DNA of 64,000 nt from Phyllobacterium phragmitis (GCF_002980495.1 NZ_PVBR01000019.1:1-64000), one strand, 5' to 3'. Positions 35,298 through 46,768 are shown, numbered from the stretch's first letter. Translations and numbers: made by a program. Notes: a model not told the origin generated them from the letters alone.

Positions 35298-35825
35298 ATG
35301 ACCCAGGCAACTGGCTTTCGCCGTTTGATTGCGCCTTTTGCGGCGCTTGCCGTGATCGCAAGTATTCATGTAGCTCAGGCGCAGGACATTTCCGAATCCC
35401 ATCTGGCCGCCGCGCGTCAGGCGATCGCCGCGATCGATGCGACCGAGCAGTTCGATACGATCCTGCCCCGCGCCGCACAGGCGCTCAAGGCGGAGCTGAT
35501 CCAGAAGGATCCCAACCTGGAAAAGCAGATCACCCAGACCGTCGATGAGAAGGCGCTGGAGCTCACCGCGCGCCGGGGCGATCTGGAAACGGAAGCCGCG
35601 CGTGCATATGCCAATTCCTTTTCGGAAGAGGAATTGAAGGCAATCTCGGCTTTCTACGATTCGCCCGCCGGCAAGAAGCTGATCTCCGAGGGGCCGATCG
35701 TCACGCGCGAAGTGCTCAAGGCCGCCAATATCTGGCAGAATGGCATAGCGCGCGATCTGGCCCAGTCGGTCGGCGAGGTTCTCGCCAAGCAGGAGGGCGC
35801 AGCCCAGCCGCAGCCACAGCAGTAA
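35298..35825 (+). CDS. DUF2059 domain exported protein
   Basis: The 175-aa protein has a signal peptide (residues 1-30, ending HVAQAQ) and a DUF2059 helical domain: FDTILPRAAQALKAELIQKD, then the ARAYANSFSEEELKAISAFY block and DSPAGKKLISEGP, typical of the family. Its function is unknown and it acts in the periplasm. It ends in a Gln/Pro-rich tail. It is coupled to rpiA and followed by a strong terminator. Confidence 0.88.
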   Translation: MTQATGFRRLIAPFAALAVIASIHVAQAQDISESHLAAARQAIAAIDATEQFDTILPRAAQALKAELIQKDPNLEKQITQTVDEKALELTARRGDLETEAARAYANSFSEEELKAISAFYDSPAGKKLISEGPIVTREVLKAANIWQNGIARDLAQSVGEVLAKQEGAAQPQPQQ

Positions 35826-35849
35826 GCACTGCATTTCTCACATGACGTT

Positions 35850-35880
35850 GAAAGCCCGGCCTCAGGTCGGGCTTTTTTAT
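35850..35880 (+). terminator. Terminator after rpiA-DUF2059
   Basis: AAAGCCCGGC-CTCA-GGTCGGGCTTTTTT, a 9-10-bp stem with a T tract, 26 bp after the DUF2059 stop. Confidence 0.85.
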
Positions 35881-35938
35881 TTAGCGTCCAGCCTATATGT
35901 CTGGTCCGCATTTCAATTCAAAGCGTCCGGGGTTTTTC

Positions 35939-37330
35939 ATGGCATCTTACGATTATGATCTTTTCGTCATCGGCGGCGGGTCCGGTGGTGTGCGGGCCGG
36001 GCGGCTGGCGGGCGCTATGGGCAAGCGCGTTGCGTTAGCCGAGGAATACCGGATGGGCGGCACCTGCGTCATCCGCGGCTGCGTGCCGAAGAAGCTGTTC
36101 GTCTATGCCTCGCAATTCGGCGAACATTTCGAAGATGCCGCCGGGTATGGCTGGAGCGTTGGGAAAACATCCTTCGACTGGCCGACGCTGATCGCCAACA
36201 AGGACCGCGAAATCACACGGCTGGAAGGGCTCTACCGCAAAGGCCTCGATCATTCCGATGTCGAGATTTTCGACAGCCGTGCCGTGCTTGTCGACGATCA
36301 CACGATCGAGATCGTCTCATCACGTAAAAAGGTGACGGCGGAGAAGATCCTGATCGCGACAGGGGGGCGCCCCAATCCGCATGTGGCGCTGCCCGGCCAC
36401 GAGCTCTGCATCAATTCAAACGAGGCATTCCATCTCACCGAACTGCCGAAGTCGATCGTCATCGCCGGCGGCGGTTATATCGCGGTCGAGTTCGCCAATA
36501 TCTTCCACGGGCTTGGCGTCGAAACGACGCTGGTCTATCGCGGCCTCGAGATATTGCAGCGCTTCGATGGCGATCTGCGCCGGCTCCTGCATGAGGCGAT
36601 GGAGGCAAAGGGCATCCGCGTGCTGTGCAGCGAAGTGTTCGAGCGCGTATCGCGGCGTACCGACGGTCGGCTGGACGTGACGCTCTCGGGCGGTGAGATC
36701 CTGCTCGTCGACCAGGCGATGCTGGCGCTCGGGCGCATTCCCAATACGGAAAATCTCGGCCTGGAAAAGGCCGGTGTGGAGACCGATATTCTGGGCGCCG
36801 TCTGCGTCGATGAATTCTCGCGCACCAATGTTCCCCATATATGGGCGGTTGGCGACGTGACCAACCGGGTGCAGCTTACGCCGGTGGCGATCCACGAAGC
36901 CATGTGCTTCCTCGAAACCGCTTTCAAGGACAATCCGACGAAGCCCGATCATCAACTGATCGCCACCGCCGTCTTCTCGCAACCGGAGATCGGCACGATC
37001 GGCCTTTCGGAAGAAGAGGCGGCGGAGAAATATCGCGAGGTGGAGATTTATCGCGCGCATTTCCGGCCGATGAAGAACACGCTTTCGGGACGTCAGGAGA
37101 AGATGCTGACCAAGCTGGTGGTCGACGGGGGAAGTCGCAAGGTGCTTGGCGCGCATATTCTCGGGGCCGATGCGGGCGAAATGGCGCAGCTTTTGGGCAT
37201 TGCGCTCAAGGCCGGCGCGACGAAGGACGATTTCGACCGAACGATGGCGGTGCACCCGACGGCATCCGAGGAATTGGTGACGATGTACCAGCCAAGCTAC
37301 CGCATCGTGAAGGGCGAACGGGTATCCTGA
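35939..37330 (+). CDS. gor: Glutathione-disulfide reductase
   Basis: Gor reduces glutathione disulfide with NADPH. The 463-aa protein has the FAD-binding start YDLFVIGGGSGGVRAGRLAG, the redox-active pair in GGTCVIRGCVPKKL (Cys 43 and Cys 48), the NAD(P) site VIAGGGYIAVEFA, HIWAVGDVT, and the dimerization domain ending in MAVHPTASEELVTM with the catalytic His-Glu pair. The ATG at 35939 is the conserved start. It supplies reduced glutathione for the two GSTs and the GFA-type protein encoded nearby. Confidence 0.94.
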   Translation: MASYDYDLFVIGGGSGGVRAGRLAGAMGKRVALAEEYRMGGTCVIRGCVPKKLFVYASQFGEHFEDAAGYGWSVGKTSFDWPTLIANKDREITRLEGLYRKGLDHSDVEIFDSRAVLVDDHTIEIVSSRKKVTAEKILIATGGRPNPHVALPGHELCINSNEAFHLTELPKSIVIAGGGYIAVEFANIFHGLGVETTLVYRGLEILQRFDGDLRRLLHEAMEAKGIRVLCSEVFERVSRRTDGRLDVTLSGGEILLVDQAMLALGRIPNTENLGLEKAGVETDILGAVCVDEFSRTNVPHIWAVGDVTNRVQLTPVAIHEAMCFLETAFKDNPTKPDHQLIATAVFSQPEIGTIGLSEEEAAEKYREVEIYRAHFRPMKNTLSGRQEKMLTKLVVDGGSRKVLGAHILGADAGEMAQLLGIALKAGATKDDFDRTMAVHPTASEELVTMYQPSYRIVKGERVS

Positions 37331-37444
37331 AGCGCAATCTGGAATATGAGCGCGGATCGGTAATTGTTGCAGATAAAAGCTGAAGCAATCGGATCGATTC
37401 GAGCCTAGTATAATTTCCAGCTTTGCTCTATAGGAGCGCATCCT

Positions 37445-37462
37445 GCATGCCATCCGGCATGC
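37445..37462 (+). promoter_or_regulatory. Hairpin in the DAHP synthase leader
   Basis: GCATGCC-ATCC-GGCATGC is a perfect 7-bp stem with a 4-base loop, 57 bp before the gene start. No T tract follows, so it would act as an anti- or pause-type structure if functional. Confidence 0.35.
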
Positions 37463-37503
37463 GGGCAATTTGGGTATTCCGCGAGAGAACGAGCGGACAG
37501 TAG
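37447..37503 (+). CDS. Possible 18-codon leader peptide upstream of DAHP synthase
   Basis: ATG 37447 opens MPSGMRAIWVFRERTSGQ and stops at TAG 37501-37503, 16 bp before the DAHP synthase start. AGGAG lies 10 bases upstream. The peptide contains one Trp and one Phe, products of the pathway, and its first codons overlap a perfect hairpin. This is a weak attenuation-type candidate, not an established gene. Confidence 0.2.
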   Translation: MPSGMRAIWVFRERTSGQ

Positions 37504-37518
37504 CAAACAGGTGCTGCA

Positions 37519-38898
37519 ATGACGAAGAACTGGACACCGCAATCCTGGAGAGGCAAACCGATCAAGCAGGTGCCGTTTTTTCCCGACGCGCAGGCTTTGA
37601 CCAATGTCGAGTCCCGTCTTCGTTCGTATCCGCCGCTGGTTTTTGCAGGTGAGGCGCGCAAACTCACCCGCCAATTGGGTGAAGTCGCCGAAGGCCGTGC
37701 ATTCCTGCTCCAGGGCGGCGATTGCGCCGAAAGCTTCGCCGAGCATGGCGCCGACAACATCCGCGATTTCTTCCGCGTGTTCCTGCAGATGGCGGTCGTG
37801 CTGACCTTCGGCGCGTCGCAACCGGTGGTCAAGGTCGGGCGCATCGCCGGACAGTTTGCCAAGCCGCGTTCGTCCGACACCGAGATCAAGGACGGCGTCG
37901 AACTGCCGGCCTATCGCGGCGACATCATCAACGGCATCGATTTCGATCCGGCGTCGCGCATTCCCGATCCGAATCGTCAGGAGATGGCCTACCGCCAGTC
38001 GGCGGCGACGCTCAACCTTTTGCGCGCCTTCGCGCAGGGCGGCTATGCCAATCTGGAGAATGTGCATCAGTGGATGCTGGGCTTCGTTTCCAACAGCCCG
38101 CAGGGCGAGCGCTACGAGGCTCTGGCCCAGCGCATTTCCGAAACGATGGATTTCATGCGCTCCATCGGCATCACTTCGGAAAGCAATACCCGGCTGCGCG
38201 AGACGGATTTCTACACCAGCCATGAAGCGCTGCTTCTTGGCTATGAGGAGGCGCTGACCCGCGTCGATTCCACATCCGGCGACTGGTACGGCACATCGGG
38301 CCACATGATCTGGATCGGCGACCGTACGCGGCAGCCCGACCATGCGCATGTGGAATATTGCCGTGGCATCAAGAATCCACTCGGCCTGAAATGCGGCCCT
38401 TCGCTGGAGCCCGACGGTCTTTTGAAGCTGATCGATCTGCTCAACCCGGAGAATGAACCGGGCCGCCTGACGCTGATCGCGCGCTTCGGCTACGACAAGG
38501 TATCGGATCATTTGCCGAAGCTCATCCGCGCCGTCGAGCGGGAAGGGCGCAAGGTGGTGTGGTCGTGCGATCCGATGCATGGCAACACGATCACCGCCAA
38601 TGGCTACAAGACCCGGCCTTTCGACCGCATCCTGAAAGAGGTGGAAACCTTCTTCGCCGTCCATCGCGCTGAGGGCAGCTATCCCGGCGGCATCCATATC
38701 GAGATGACGGGCAACAACGTCACCGAATGCACCGGCGGCGCGCGCGCCATCTCGGCGGAAGATCTGTCGGACCGCTATCACACCCATTGCGACCCGCGCC
38801 TCAATGCGGACCAGGCGCTGGAACTGGCGTTTCTCGTCGCGGAGCTACTCAAGAAGGAACGCGATGCGCAACCGCAGAAGCAGGTTGTAAACGGCTGA
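37519..38898 (+). CDS. Class II 3-deoxy-7-phosphoheptulonate (DAHP) synthase
   Basis: This is the first enzyme of the shikimate pathway, condensing PEP and erythrose 4-phosphate. The 459-aa product is of the plant-like class II type: [27 protein letters not shown] with the metal-binding cysteine, [28 protein letters not shown]-type central region, [18 protein letters not shown] and GGIHIEMTG. The metal ligands (Cys, His, Glu, Asp) of these motifs are all present. It is monocistronic. The leader has a hairpin and a possible short peptide. Confidence 0.93.
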   Translation: MTKNWTPQSWRGKPIKQVPFFPDAQALTNVESRLRSYPPLVFAGEARKLTRQLGEVAEGRAFLLQGGDCAESFAEHGADNIRDFFRVFLQMAVVLTFGASQPVVKVGRIAGQFAKPRSSDTEIKDGVELPAYRGDIINGIDFDPASRIPDPNRQEMAYRQSAATLNLLRAFAQGGYANLENVHQWMLGFVSNSPQGERYEALAQRISETMDFMRSIGITSESNTRLRETDFYTSHEALLLGYEEALTRVDSTSGDWYGTSGHMIWIGDRTRQPDHAHVEYCRGIKNPLGLKCGPSLEPDGLLKLIDLLNPENEPGRLTLIARFGYDKVSDHLPKLIRAVEREGRKVVWSCDPMHGNTITANGYKTRPFDRILKEVETFFAVHRAEGSYPGGIHIEMTGNNVTECTGGARAISAEDLSDRYHTHCDPRLNADQALELAFLVAELLKKERDAQPQKQVVNG

Positions 38899-38988
38899 AA
38901 CTTTCGTTCAGATTTTGTCGATTGCCATTACAGGACGGGGGTCTAAACTCCCGCCCTGTTGCATTTCGAGAATAGGATCGGGGAAAAA

Positions 38989-39396
38989 TTGGCTGAAGAC
39001 CATAGCGTAGAACATCATAGGGGATCATGTCTGTGCGGGGCGGTGCGTTTTGAAACGACCGGCAAGTTGGGCCGCGTCAGTTATTGCCATTGCACGCAAT
39101 GCCGCAAGCAATCAGGGCATCACTACGCCGCGACCAATGTCGTCGATGACGCCCTCCATATAGACGGCGCCGAGAATATCACCTGGTATGCATCGAGCGA
39201 GAAGGCGCGCCGCGGCTTTTGCCGGACCTGCGGGTCAGTGCTGTTCTGGAAGCATGACGAGGTCGACTATACCTCCATTATGGCGGGCTCGTTCGACCAA
39301 CCGACAGGGCTGCATGGCAAGCGGCATATCTTTGTCTCAGACAAGGGCGATTATTACAGCATCAACGACGAATTGCCGCAGTATCCTCAGGGCTGA
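38989..39396 (+). CDS. GFA family (CENP-V/GFA domain) protein
   Basis: The 135-aa protein has the zinc-binding pattern of the glutathione-dependent formaldehyde-activating family: GSCLCGAVRFE, SYCHCTQCRKQSG, and RGFCRTCGSVLFW. These cysteines bind two zinc ions. Members are mostly of unknown substrate; authentic formaldehyde activation is only shown for a few. I prefer the TTG at 38989, since GGGG stands 6 bases before it; another TTG lies at 38959. Confidence 0.85.
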   Translation: MAEDHSVEHHRGSCLCGAVRFETTGKLGRVSYCHCTQCRKQSGHHYAATNVVDDALHIDGAENITWYASSEKARRGFCRTCGSVLFWKHDEVDYTSIMAGSFDQPTGLHGKRHIFVSDKGDYYSINDELPQYPQG

Positions 39397-39553
39397 GCGG
39401 GGCTTCAATCCGTATTGAATTGATCTTTCTCTAAAGCTTTTCCTCTATAGCGTCCCATGTGCGTCCTTCGGGGTGCTGCATATGGACGCTGGAGCTTATG
39501 AAAACTGAGTATCGTGCTTTCAGGCGGATGCGCGGGGCTGACGGGGAATCTCT

Positions 39554-39904
39554 ATGGAACGCATCTGGCTGGCTTTCATCAATTCAATGCGGGCGCTGCG
39601 CTATCTGGCGCGCCATGAGAAGGCGGTGCAGCAGGAACTCGCGCTGTTTGCCGTTTCCATTCCCGTCGCGCTCTATATCGCGCCCAGTGCGCTCATGTTT
39701 CTGCTGATGACGGGCGCCATTCTGTTCCTGATCATGATCGAGGTTCTCAATACCGGCATCGAGGCGGCCTGCAATGCCGTCTCACGCGAGTTCCAGAAAG
39801 ATATCCAGATTGCCAAGGATTGCGGATCGCTTGCCGTGCTGATCTCGATCATTTTTGCCGCGGCTGTCTGGGGTTATGCGCTTTTCATTGCCTTTTGGAT
39901 ATGA
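39554..39904 (+). CDS. dgkA: Diacylglycerol kinase
   Basis: DgkA is a trimeric inner-membrane enzyme that phosphorylates diacylglycerol to phosphatidic acid. The 116-aa product has an amphipathic N-terminus, three membrane helices, and the active-site region IEVLNTGIEAACNAV with catalytic Glu, then KDIQIAKDCGSLAV. It would recycle the diacylglycerol released by the PlcP-type phospholipase encoded at 47.7 kb or by glucan modification. nadE follows 76 bp later. Confidence 0.92.
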   Translation: MERIWLAFINSMRALRYLARHEKAVQQELALFAVSIPVALYIAPSALMFLLMTGAILFLIMIEVLNTGIEAACNAVSREFQKDIQIAKDCGSLAVLISIIFAAAVWGYALFIAFWI

Positions 39905-39980
39905 ACGTTCGACCGAATGCCAAGCGTCCGAATCCCGGACCAGATTGCAACCTTGAAGCCCTCGCGCTAAAGCTTTCCCC

Positions 39981-41663
39981 ATGACGAAAAAGCCTGCCGT
40001 TCCCGATATTCTGCGTATCGCCGTGGCCCAGCTCAATCCTGTGCTCGGCGATATAGAGGCCAATCTCGCCAGGGCGCGCGAGGCACGTGCCGACGCGGCG
40101 CGCCAGGGGGCGGATCTGGTCTTGTTCACCGAGCTTTTCATCTCCGGTTATCCGCCGGAAGATCTCGTGCTGAAGCCCGCCTTCACCACTGCCTGCGAAA
40201 AGGCGGTGCGGGAATTTGCCGCCGACACGGCTGATGGCGGCCCGGGCGTCATCATCGGCACGCCGCTGAAGCGCGATACCGGCCTGCACAATTCGGTCAT
40301 GGTGTTGGACGGCGGCGACGTGATCGCCGAGCGCTATAAAGTCGATCTGCCGAATTATGGCGAATTCGATGAGAAACGCGTTTTCGTGGCGGGACCGATG
40401 CTGGGTCCGGTCAATTTCCGTGGCGTGCGGCTTGGTACTCCGATCTGCGAAGATCTCTGGGGCGATCTCGGCGTTTGTGAGACGCTCAGCGAAAGCGGGG
40501 CGGAAATCCTGCTCGTGCCCAACGGCTCGCCTTATTACCGCGCCAAGCTGGATGTGCGCTATCAAGTGGTGATACGGCAGGTGATCGAAACAGGACTGCC
40601 GCTGCTTTTCGCCAACCAGCTCGGCGGCCAGGACGAACTGATCTTCGACGGCGCGTCCTTTGCCATCAATGCCGACAGGTCGCTTGCCTTCCAGATGTCG
40701 CAGTTCGAGGAGCAACTGGCGGTCACCGTCTGGAAGCGAAGCGGCGAGGGCTGGGCCTGCACCGGTGGGCCGATGTCGAAAATTCCTGAGAAGGAGGAGG
40801 CCGATTATCGCGCCTGCATGCTGGGCTTGCGCGACTACGTCAACAAGAACGGCTTCAGGAATGTCGTTCTCGGCATGTCCGGCGGCATCGATTCGGCTCT
40901 GTGCGCCGCGCTGGCGGTCGATGCGCTTGGCGAAGAGCGGCTGCGCGCCGTGATGATGCCTTATCGCTATACGTCGAAGGATTCGCTGAAGGACGCAGAG
41001 GATTGCGCGCGCGCGCTCGGCTGCCGCTACGATATCGTGCCGATCTTCGAGCCGGTGGATGGATTCATGAAAGCGCTGGCGACGATCTTCGACGGCACCA
41101 AGGAAGGCGTCACCGAAGAGAACCTGCAGAGCCGCACGCGCGGCACGATCCTGATGGCGATCTCCAACAAGTTCGGCTCGATGGTGGTGACGACGGGCAA
41201 CAAATCCGAAATGTCGGTGGGCTACGCCACGCTTTATGGCGACATGAATGGCGGCTTCAACCCAATCAAGGATCTCTACAAGATGCAGGTCTATGCGCTG
41301 GCCGCCTGGCGCAACAGCCATGTGCCGCCATCGGCGCTTGGCCCTTCGGGCGTGGTCATTCCGCAAAACATCATCGACAAGGCGCCCTCGGCGGAGCTGC
41401 GGGAAAATCAGACCGACCAGGATTCACTGCCGCCTTATCCGGTGCTCGACGACATTCTCGAATGCTTGGTCGAGAACGAGATGGGTGTCGAAGACATCGT
41501 GGCGCGCGGCCACGACCGCGATACCGTCCACCGCATCGAGCATCTGCTCTACATCGCGGAGTATAAGCGCCGACAATCGGCGCCGGGCGTGAAGATCACC
41601 AAGAAGAATTTCGGCCGCGACCGCCGCTATCCCATCACCAACCGGTTCAGAGACCGGTCATAA
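39981..41663 (+). CDS. nadE: Glutamine-dependent NAD+ synthase
   Basis: NadE amidates nicotinate adenine dinucleotide to NAD+. The 560-aa protein has an N-terminal nitrilase-type glutaminase domain with Glu 51 ([15 protein letters not shown]), Lys 121 ([11 protein letters not shown]) and Cys 157 (PICEDLWGD), and a C-terminal NAD synthase domain with the P-loop [35 protein letters not shown] and the C-terminal [12 protein letters not shown]. All catalytic residues are present. gltX starts 13 bp after its stop. Confidence 0.95.
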   Translation: MTKKPAVPDILRIAVAQLNPVLGDIEANLARAREARADAARQGADLVLFTELFISGYPPEDLVLKPAFTTACEKAVREFAADTADGGPGVIIGTPLKRDTGLHNSVMVLDGGDVIAERYKVDLPNYGEFDEKRVFVAGPMLGPVNFRGVRLGTPICEDLWGDLGVCETLSESGAEILLVPNGSPYYRAKLDVRYQVVIRQVIETGLPLLFANQLGGQDELIFDGASFAINADRSLAFQMSQFEEQLAVTVWKRSGEGWACTGGPMSKIPEKEEADYRACMLGLRDYVNKNGFRNVVLGMSGGIDSALCAALAVDALGEERLRAVMMPYRYTSKDSLKDAEDCARALGCRYDIVPIFEPVDGFMKALATIFDGTKEGVTEENLQSRTRGTILMAISNKFGSMVVTTGNKSEMSVGYATLYGDMNGGFNPIKDLYKMQVYALAAWRNSHVPPSALGPSGVVIPQNIIDKAPSAELRENQTDQDSLPPYPVLDDILECLVENEMGVEDIVARGHDRDTVHRIEHLLYIAEYKRRQSAPGVKITKKNFGRDRRYPITNRFRDRS

Positions 41664-41676
41664 TTCAGGTACAACG

Positions 41677-43050
41677 ATGACCGTCACCGTCCGTTTCGCC
41701 CCGTCTCCGACGGGCTATATCCATATCGGCAATACACGAACAGCTTTGTTCAACTGGTTGTTCGCATTGAAGAATGACGGGCGTTTCGTGCTCCGTTTCG
41801 ACGATACGGATGTCGAACGCTCGAAGAGCGAATATGCGGAAGCGATTGCCGCGGATCTCGACTGGCTTGGTGTAAAGCCTGATAGGGTGGAACATCAGTC
41901 GAAGCGTTTTGCCATTTACGACGCGACCGTGGAAAAGCTGAAAAGCTTAGGACTGCTCTATCCCTGCTATGAGACTGCGGAAGAACTGGAGCGCCGGCGC
42001 AAGCTGCGCTTGACGCGCCGGCTGCCGCCGATCTATGGGCGCGAGGCGCTGAAGCTGACGGATGCGGAACGGGTGGCATTCGAGGCGGAGGGGCGCAAGC
42101 CGCATTGGCGCTTCCAGTTGCCGAATTTCAAGGACGATCCGTTCTCGCCGGTGCGCACCGAGGTGCATTGGAACGATCTGGTGCGTGGACCGCAGGCCGT
42201 CGATCTGGCATCGATGTCTGATCCTGTGCTGGTGCGCGAGGACGGCAGCTATCTCTATACGCTGCCATCCGTCGCCGACGATATCGACATGGGCATCAGC
42301 CACATCATCCGCGGCGACGATCATGTCACCAATACCGGCGCGCAGATCGCCATCTTCCAGGCGCTCGGCGCCGAGCCGCCGCAGTTTGGGCATCACAATT
42401 TGCTGACCACCATCTCGGGCGAGGGGCTTTCCAAGCGCAGCGGATCGCTCTCGGTCGGCTCGCTGCGCGAGGCCGGTTATGAACCGATGGCGGTCGCCTC
42501 GCTGGCGGTTCTGATCGGAAGCTCCGAGAATGTCATCGCCGCGCCTGACATGCAGGCGCTGACCGATCATTTCGATCCGGCGGCGGCGTCCAAATCATCG
42601 GCGAAATTCGACCCGGCCGAACTCGATACGCTCAATCGTGCGCTCATCCATGAATTTCCATTCGAGGCGGTGCGCCAGCGTCTTGCGGCACTCGGCATAG
42701 AAGGCGAGAGGGCGGAGGCGTTCTGGCTTGCCGTGCGCGGCAATCTCGACCGTGTCAGCGATGCTTCTGTCTGGTGGAAGATCATCAATGAAGGCGTGGC
42801 GTCCGCCCCGGAACTATCGCAGGAGGATATGGATTTCACGCGTCAGGCTTTCGATCTCCTGCCGCCGGAACCATGGGACCGCCAGACATGGAAAATCTGG
42901 ACCGATGCGGTCAAGGAAGCCAGCGGGCGCAAGGGCAAGGGCCTGTTCATGCCCTTGCGGCTGGCACTTACCGGGCTTTCGTCTGGCCCGGAACTTGCCG
43001 ACCTCTTGCCTCTCTTAGGTCGGGAAGGAACGTTGGCCCGACGACCCTGA
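41677..43050 (+). CDS. gltX: Glutamate--tRNA ligase
   Basis: This class I aminoacyl-tRNA synthetase charges tRNA-Glu (or also tRNA-Gln in organisms using GatCAB). The 457-aa product shows [20 protein letters not shown] (HIGH-type motif written HIGN, as commonly in alphaproteobacteria) and the KMSKS-type motif [11 protein letters not shown]. Rhizobial species usually carry two gltX paralogues; this looks like the one with GLSKRSG. The last 83 bp overlap the 3' end of the convergent DUF2865 gene. Confidence 0.94.
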   Translation: MTVTVRFAPSPTGYIHIGNTRTALFNWLFALKNDGRFVLRFDDTDVERSKSEYAEAIAADLDWLGVKPDRVEHQSKRFAIYDATVEKLKSLGLLYPCYETAEELERRRKLRLTRRLPPIYGREALKLTDAERVAFEAEGRKPHWRFQLPNFKDDPFSPVRTEVHWNDLVRGPQAVDLASMSDPVLVREDGSYLYTLPSVADDIDMGISHIIRGDDHVTNTGAQIAIFQALGAEPPQFGHHNLLTTISGEGLSKRSGSLSVGSLREAGYEPMAVASLAVLIGSSENVIAAPDMQALTDHFDPAAASKSSAKFDPAELDTLNRALIHEFPFEAVRQRLAALGIEGERAEAFWLAVRGNLDRVSDASVWWKIINEGVASAPELSQEDMDFTRQAFDLLPPEPWDRQTWKIWTDAVKEASGRKGKGLFMPLRLALTGLSSGPELADLLPLLGREGTLARRP

Positions 43051-44218
43051 TCCTGTTTCCCGTCGAACTGGTGACGACGGAGGTATCCCTGTCCGTCAGC
43101 TTCTGCAGGTCTTCCCTGTTGAGGCCGCCTTCGGTGTTGAGCATCGTTTCGGGATCGGCCGCCGGATCAGGACGCTTACGCGGAATGCTGATGAAAGAGG
43201 ACGTCTTGTCCGATACGGTCTTTTCTCCGCTGCCGTAGCCGAGCGTCATATAGTTCTTAGCGCCCGGGCTGCTCGGGCCGGTCTGATCTTGCGCGGAAAA
43301 ACCGCTTTCCGGCAGGCTTTGCCTGACTGCCTGGCATGCGCATCCCGGGGGCGTTGCAGTCCCCGCGGTACGATAGTCGAAGGCCGTCGGCAGCGCCGCA
43401 TAGGGCGTGTCGGTGTCAGTGGACACCATGTCCTCGGATTCCTCATCCTTCACATCGTGATAATACAACGCCACGTCGGTGCCGGGACACATGGCAGAAC
43501 AGGCATTGCGGTCGCGGGCGAAGAATTTTCGTTTGGTGGAAAAAGATATCGGGAAGTAATAGCCGTCGCAGGTGCGGACGCAGAGCGTGCGGAAACCGCT
43601 TTTCACGGAATAGTTTTTCGTCGGCGCCGCGCCTTCATTGGTTGCAGAAACGCGGCCGCTGGTAGAAGCGCTTTCGGCGCGTCGTTTCACGGGGGCCCGT
43701 TTCTGCTTGCGCTTGGGCTGGACAGCAGCCTTGGTTCGCTTCACCTTTGGGGCGACGGCGGCTTTGGGCTCAACTTGCTGCTTTTTCGAGTTGAAGAGAC
43801 GCTTGATAAGCCCTCCTGATCGCCGCGGTGAGCCGCAATCATTGGCGGACAGCGCTGCAAGCACACGCTTGCGGTTTGCTCCTGAGCCGCCGCCGCCCCG
43901 TTTCATCTGGGCAATGCTGGCAGTCAGCTTGTCGATGGAAGCCTTGATCCGGACGCATTGCGGCGTACTCGAAGGCCGGGAGAACAGGCCTCCCGTACAG
44001 CCTGCCCGCCGGGCTCCGATACGGGCCTGTGTCAACTGGCTTCGCAACTGGCGGATAGCCGGACTGTTGGAAGCACGGCTTCGACCTCCCGACAAGGAGG
44101 CCAGTTGCCGCTGCAGCTTGCTGCAGATGGGGGAGGCGGCATTGCTATCTCCTGCCGAGGCAGCAAAGATGCCGATAGTGAGGCTTGCTATAGCGATTGT
44201 TAGAAAAAATCTGCTCAT
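42968..44218 (-). CDS. DUF2865 exported protein
   Basis: The 416-aa product has a signal peptide ([20 protein letters not shown], cleavage near SNA), a Cys-containing helical region, a Lys/Arg-rich stretch (about residues 150-185) and a central DUF2865 domain: [36 protein letters not shown]. Several cysteine pairs suggest disulfides in the periplasm. Its function is unknown; the family is common in Rhizobiales. Translation probably begins at ATG 44218 rather than the TTG before it. Its 3' 83 bp run antisense through the end of gltX. Confidence 0.85.
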   Translation of the reverse strand: MSRFFLTIAIASLTIGIFAASAGDSNAASPICSKLQRQLASLSGGRSRASNSPAIRQLRSQLTQARIGARRAGCTGGLFSRPSSTPQCVRIKASIDKLTASIAQMKRGGGGSGANRKRVLAALSANDCGSPRRSGGLIKRLFNSKKQQVEPKAAVAPKVKRTKAAVQPKRKQKRAPVKRRAESASTSGRVSATNEGAAPTKNYSVKSGFRTLCVRTCDGYYFPISFSTKRKFFARDRNACSAMCPGTDVALYYHDVKDEESEDMVSTDTDTPYAALPTAFDYRTAGTATPPGCACQAVRQSLPESGFSAQDQTGPSSPGAKNYMTLGYGSGEKTVSDKTSSFISIPRKRPDPAADPETMLNTEGGLNREDLQKLTDRDTSVVTSSTGNRIRVVGPTFLPDLREARGRQVPGQTKAR

Positions 44219-44412
44219 CAATGTCGTCAGCCCTGATTCTTCGGTAAAACCCGGCGCACGAATCCGTAGTTCTCCGAATTATCGAGGCTTTTGACATTGT
44301 TTTCCCCAGTTATGCCCCGAATCCGCAAGCTCCTGAGCGTAATCTAACTTCAATGTCTTAAGTTGTCACTAACAATAATTCTCCCGTGAAGTAAGAATGA
44401 CTTATAGTTTCT

Positions 44413-46725
44413 TTATAGTTGTTTTTCTGTTTCCAGTCGCTGTGAAGCTTCGACCACGGCCAGGGCCGTCATATTGACGATGCCGCGCGAGGTGACCGAC
44501 GGTGTCAGGATGTGAGCCGGTCTTGCCGCGCCCAGCAATATCGGTCCGACATGCAGCGCGTCGGTGACGCTCTTGACCACATTGAGGGTGATGTTGGCCG
44601 CATCGAGATTCGGGAAGACCAGGAGATTGGCCTCGCCGGTCAGCCGTGACGCCGGAAACGCGCGTTCGCGCAGTGCCTGCGACAGTGCCGCATCGCCATG
44701 CATTTCACCGTCGACCTGCAGGTCGGGATAGCGTTCGCTGAGGATAGCGGTCGCACGCCGCATCTTTTCCGCGCTTTCGGAATCCTTGGAGCCGAAATTC
44801 GAGTGCGAAAGAAGCGCTGCCTTTGGCTCGATGCCGAAACGGCGGATTTCATTGGCCGCGAGGATCGTCATCTCGGCGATTTCCTCGGCACCCGGATCGA
44901 CTGTGACATAGGTGTCGGTCAGGAAAAGTGTGCCGCGCTGCGAGATCAGCAGGCTGAGGGCGGAGAAGTCACCCAGGCCTCCCGCTTTGCCGATGATCTG
45001 ACGCACCAGACGCAGATGGCGCTCGAAGCGGCCCTCCAGCCCGCAGATCATGGCGTCCGCCTCGTCGCGCATGACGGCAAGTGCTGCGATGGCGGTCGCA
45101 TTGGTGCGCACGATGGTGCGTGCCGTTTCAGGGGTGACGCCCTGACGTCCGGTATATTTCAGGAACAGATCGACATAATCGCGATAGCGGGGATCGTCTT
45201 CGGGATTGATGAGTTCGAAATCAGCGCCCGCGCGGATCTTCAAGCCATAACGTTTGAGCCGCGTCTCGACCACTTGCGGGCGACCGATCAGCGTCGGGAT
45301 GGCGACGCCTTCCTCGATGACCACCTGTGCGGCGCGCAGCACGCGCTCATCCTCTCCATCGGCATAGACGACCCGCTTCTTCTCGGCCGAGTGGGCGGCG
45401 GTGAAGACCGGCTTCATGATGAGGCCCGAACGGAAGACAAAGCGGTTCAGCTTGTCGAGATAGGCTGCCATATCCTCGATCGGGCGCGTGGCGACGCCTG
45501 TCTCCATCGCCGCCCTGGCGACGGCGGGCGCAATGCGCAGAATCAGGCGCTGGTCGAAGGGCGAGGGGATGAGATAGTCGGGGCCGAAGGTCGGCGTTTC
45601 GCCGGAATAGGCGCGGGCTGCGACATCGGATGGCTCCTCGCGGGCAAGTGCTGCGATGGCCTTGACGGCGGCCATCTTCATTTCCTCGTTGATCGCCGTT
45701 GCGCCGACGTCGAGCGCACCGCGGAAGATATAGGGGAAACAGAGGACGTTGTTGACCTGATTGGGAAAATCCGACCGCCCGGTGCAGATCATCGCGTCGG
45801 CGCGGGCAAGCTTGGCTATCTCCGGCATGATTTCCGGCGTCGGATTGGCGAGCGCCATGATCAACGGCTGATCGGCCATCTGTTTCAAGAGTTCCGGCTT
45901 CAGCACGCCGGCGGCCGAAAGCCCGAGGAAAACGTCCGCGCCGCCGATCACATCGGCCAGCACGCGGGCATCGGTCTTCTGCGCGTAGATGGCTTTCCAG
46001 CGGTCCATCAGCGCAGTGCGGCCTTCATAGACCACGCCTTCCAGATCGCAGACCCAGATGTTCTCGCGTTTTGCGCCGAGCCTGACCAGGAGGTTGAGGC
46101 AGGCAAGGGCGGCCGCGCCGGCGCCCGACGCGACGATCTTGGCCGAGGCGATGTCCTTGCCCGCCAGCTCCAGTCCGTTGAGGATCGCCGCCGCCACGAT
46201 GATGGCCGTACCGTGCTGATCATCATGGAAAACCGGGATTTTCATGCGGTTGCGCAGCTGCTCTTCCACCTCGAAGCATTCCGGCGCCTTGATATCCTCG
46301 AGGTTGATGCCGCCGAAGGTCGGTTCCAGAGCGGCCACGACCTCGACGATGCGGTCGATCTCGTTTGCATCGATCTCGATATCGAAAACATCGATATCGG
46401 CGAATTTCTTGAACAGCACCGCCTTGCCTTCCATCACCGGCTTGGAGGCGAGGGGGCCGATATTGCCGAGGCCCAGCACGGCCGTGCCGTTCGAAACGAC
46501 GGCGACGAGATTGCCGCGCGCAGTATATTCGGCAACCAGGGACGCATCGTCACGGATGGCAAGACAGGGAGCGGCGACACCCGGAGAATAGGCAAGCGCC
46601 AGGTCGCGCTGATTGCCCAGCGATTTCGTCGACTGGATCTCCAGTTTTCCGGGCTTGGGGTAACGGTGGAAGAACAGCGCCGCTTCGTCGAAATCGGAGA
46701 GGACGGGTTTGGGGGTCTTGCTCAT
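44413..46725 (-). CDS. NADP-dependent malic enzyme with phosphotransacetylase-like domain
   Basis: The 770-aa protein is the large MaeB/TME-type malic enzyme, which decarboxylates malate to pyruvate. The N-terminal malic domain has [16 protein letters not shown] and [20 protein letters not shown]. An NAD(P) Rossmann domain with [19 protein letters not shown] follows, then a C-terminal phosphotransacetylase-like domain (about residues 440-770) that is regulatory rather than catalytic in studied members. It joins the TCA cycle with pyruvate, alongside the fumarase in this window. The SDR gene lies 43 bp upstream on the same strand. Confidence 0.93.
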   Translation of the reverse strand: MSKTPKPVLSDFDEAALFFHRYPKPGKLEIQSTKSLGNQRDLALAYSPGVAAPCLAIRDDASLVAEYTARGNLVAVVSNGTAVLGLGNIGPLASKPVMEGKAVLFKKFADIDVFDIEIDANEIDRIVEVVAALEPTFGGINLEDIKAPECFEVEEQLRNRMKIPVFHDDQHGTAIIVAAAILNGLELAGKDIASAKIVASGAGAAALACLNLLVRLGAKRENIWVCDLEGVVYEGRTALMDRWKAIYAQKTDARVLADVIGGADVFLGLSAAGVLKPELLKQMADQPLIMALANPTPEIMPEIAKLARADAMICTGRSDFPNQVNNVLCFPYIFRGALDVGATAINEEMKMAAVKAIAALAREEPSDVAARAYSGETPTFGPDYLIPSPFDQRLILRIAPAVARAAMETGVATRPIEDMAAYLDKLNRFVFRSGLIMKPVFTAAHSAEKKRVVYADGEDERVLRAAQVVIEEGVAIPTLIGRPQVVETRLKRYGLKIRAGADFELINPEDDPRYRDYVDLFLKYTGRQGVTPETARTIVRTNATAIAALAVMRDEADAMICGLEGRFERHLRLVRQIIGKAGGLGDFSALSLLISQRGTLFLTDTYVTVDPGAEEIAEMTILAANEIRRFGIEPKAALLSHSNFGSKDSESAEKMRRATAILSERYPDLQVDGEMHGDAALSQALRERAFPASRLTGEANLLVFPNLDAANITLNVVKSVTDALHVGPILLGAARPAHILTPSVTSRGIVNMTALAVVEASQRLETEKQL

Positions 46726-46768
46726 GGTGAATCACTTTCCGGAAAAGCGGACGGGAAGAAAAGGCCGG

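Noticed and set aside
41677-43050. HIGN instead of HIGH in gltX as a defect
   Set aside because: This variant is usual in glutamyl-tRNA synthetases of alphaproteobacteria.
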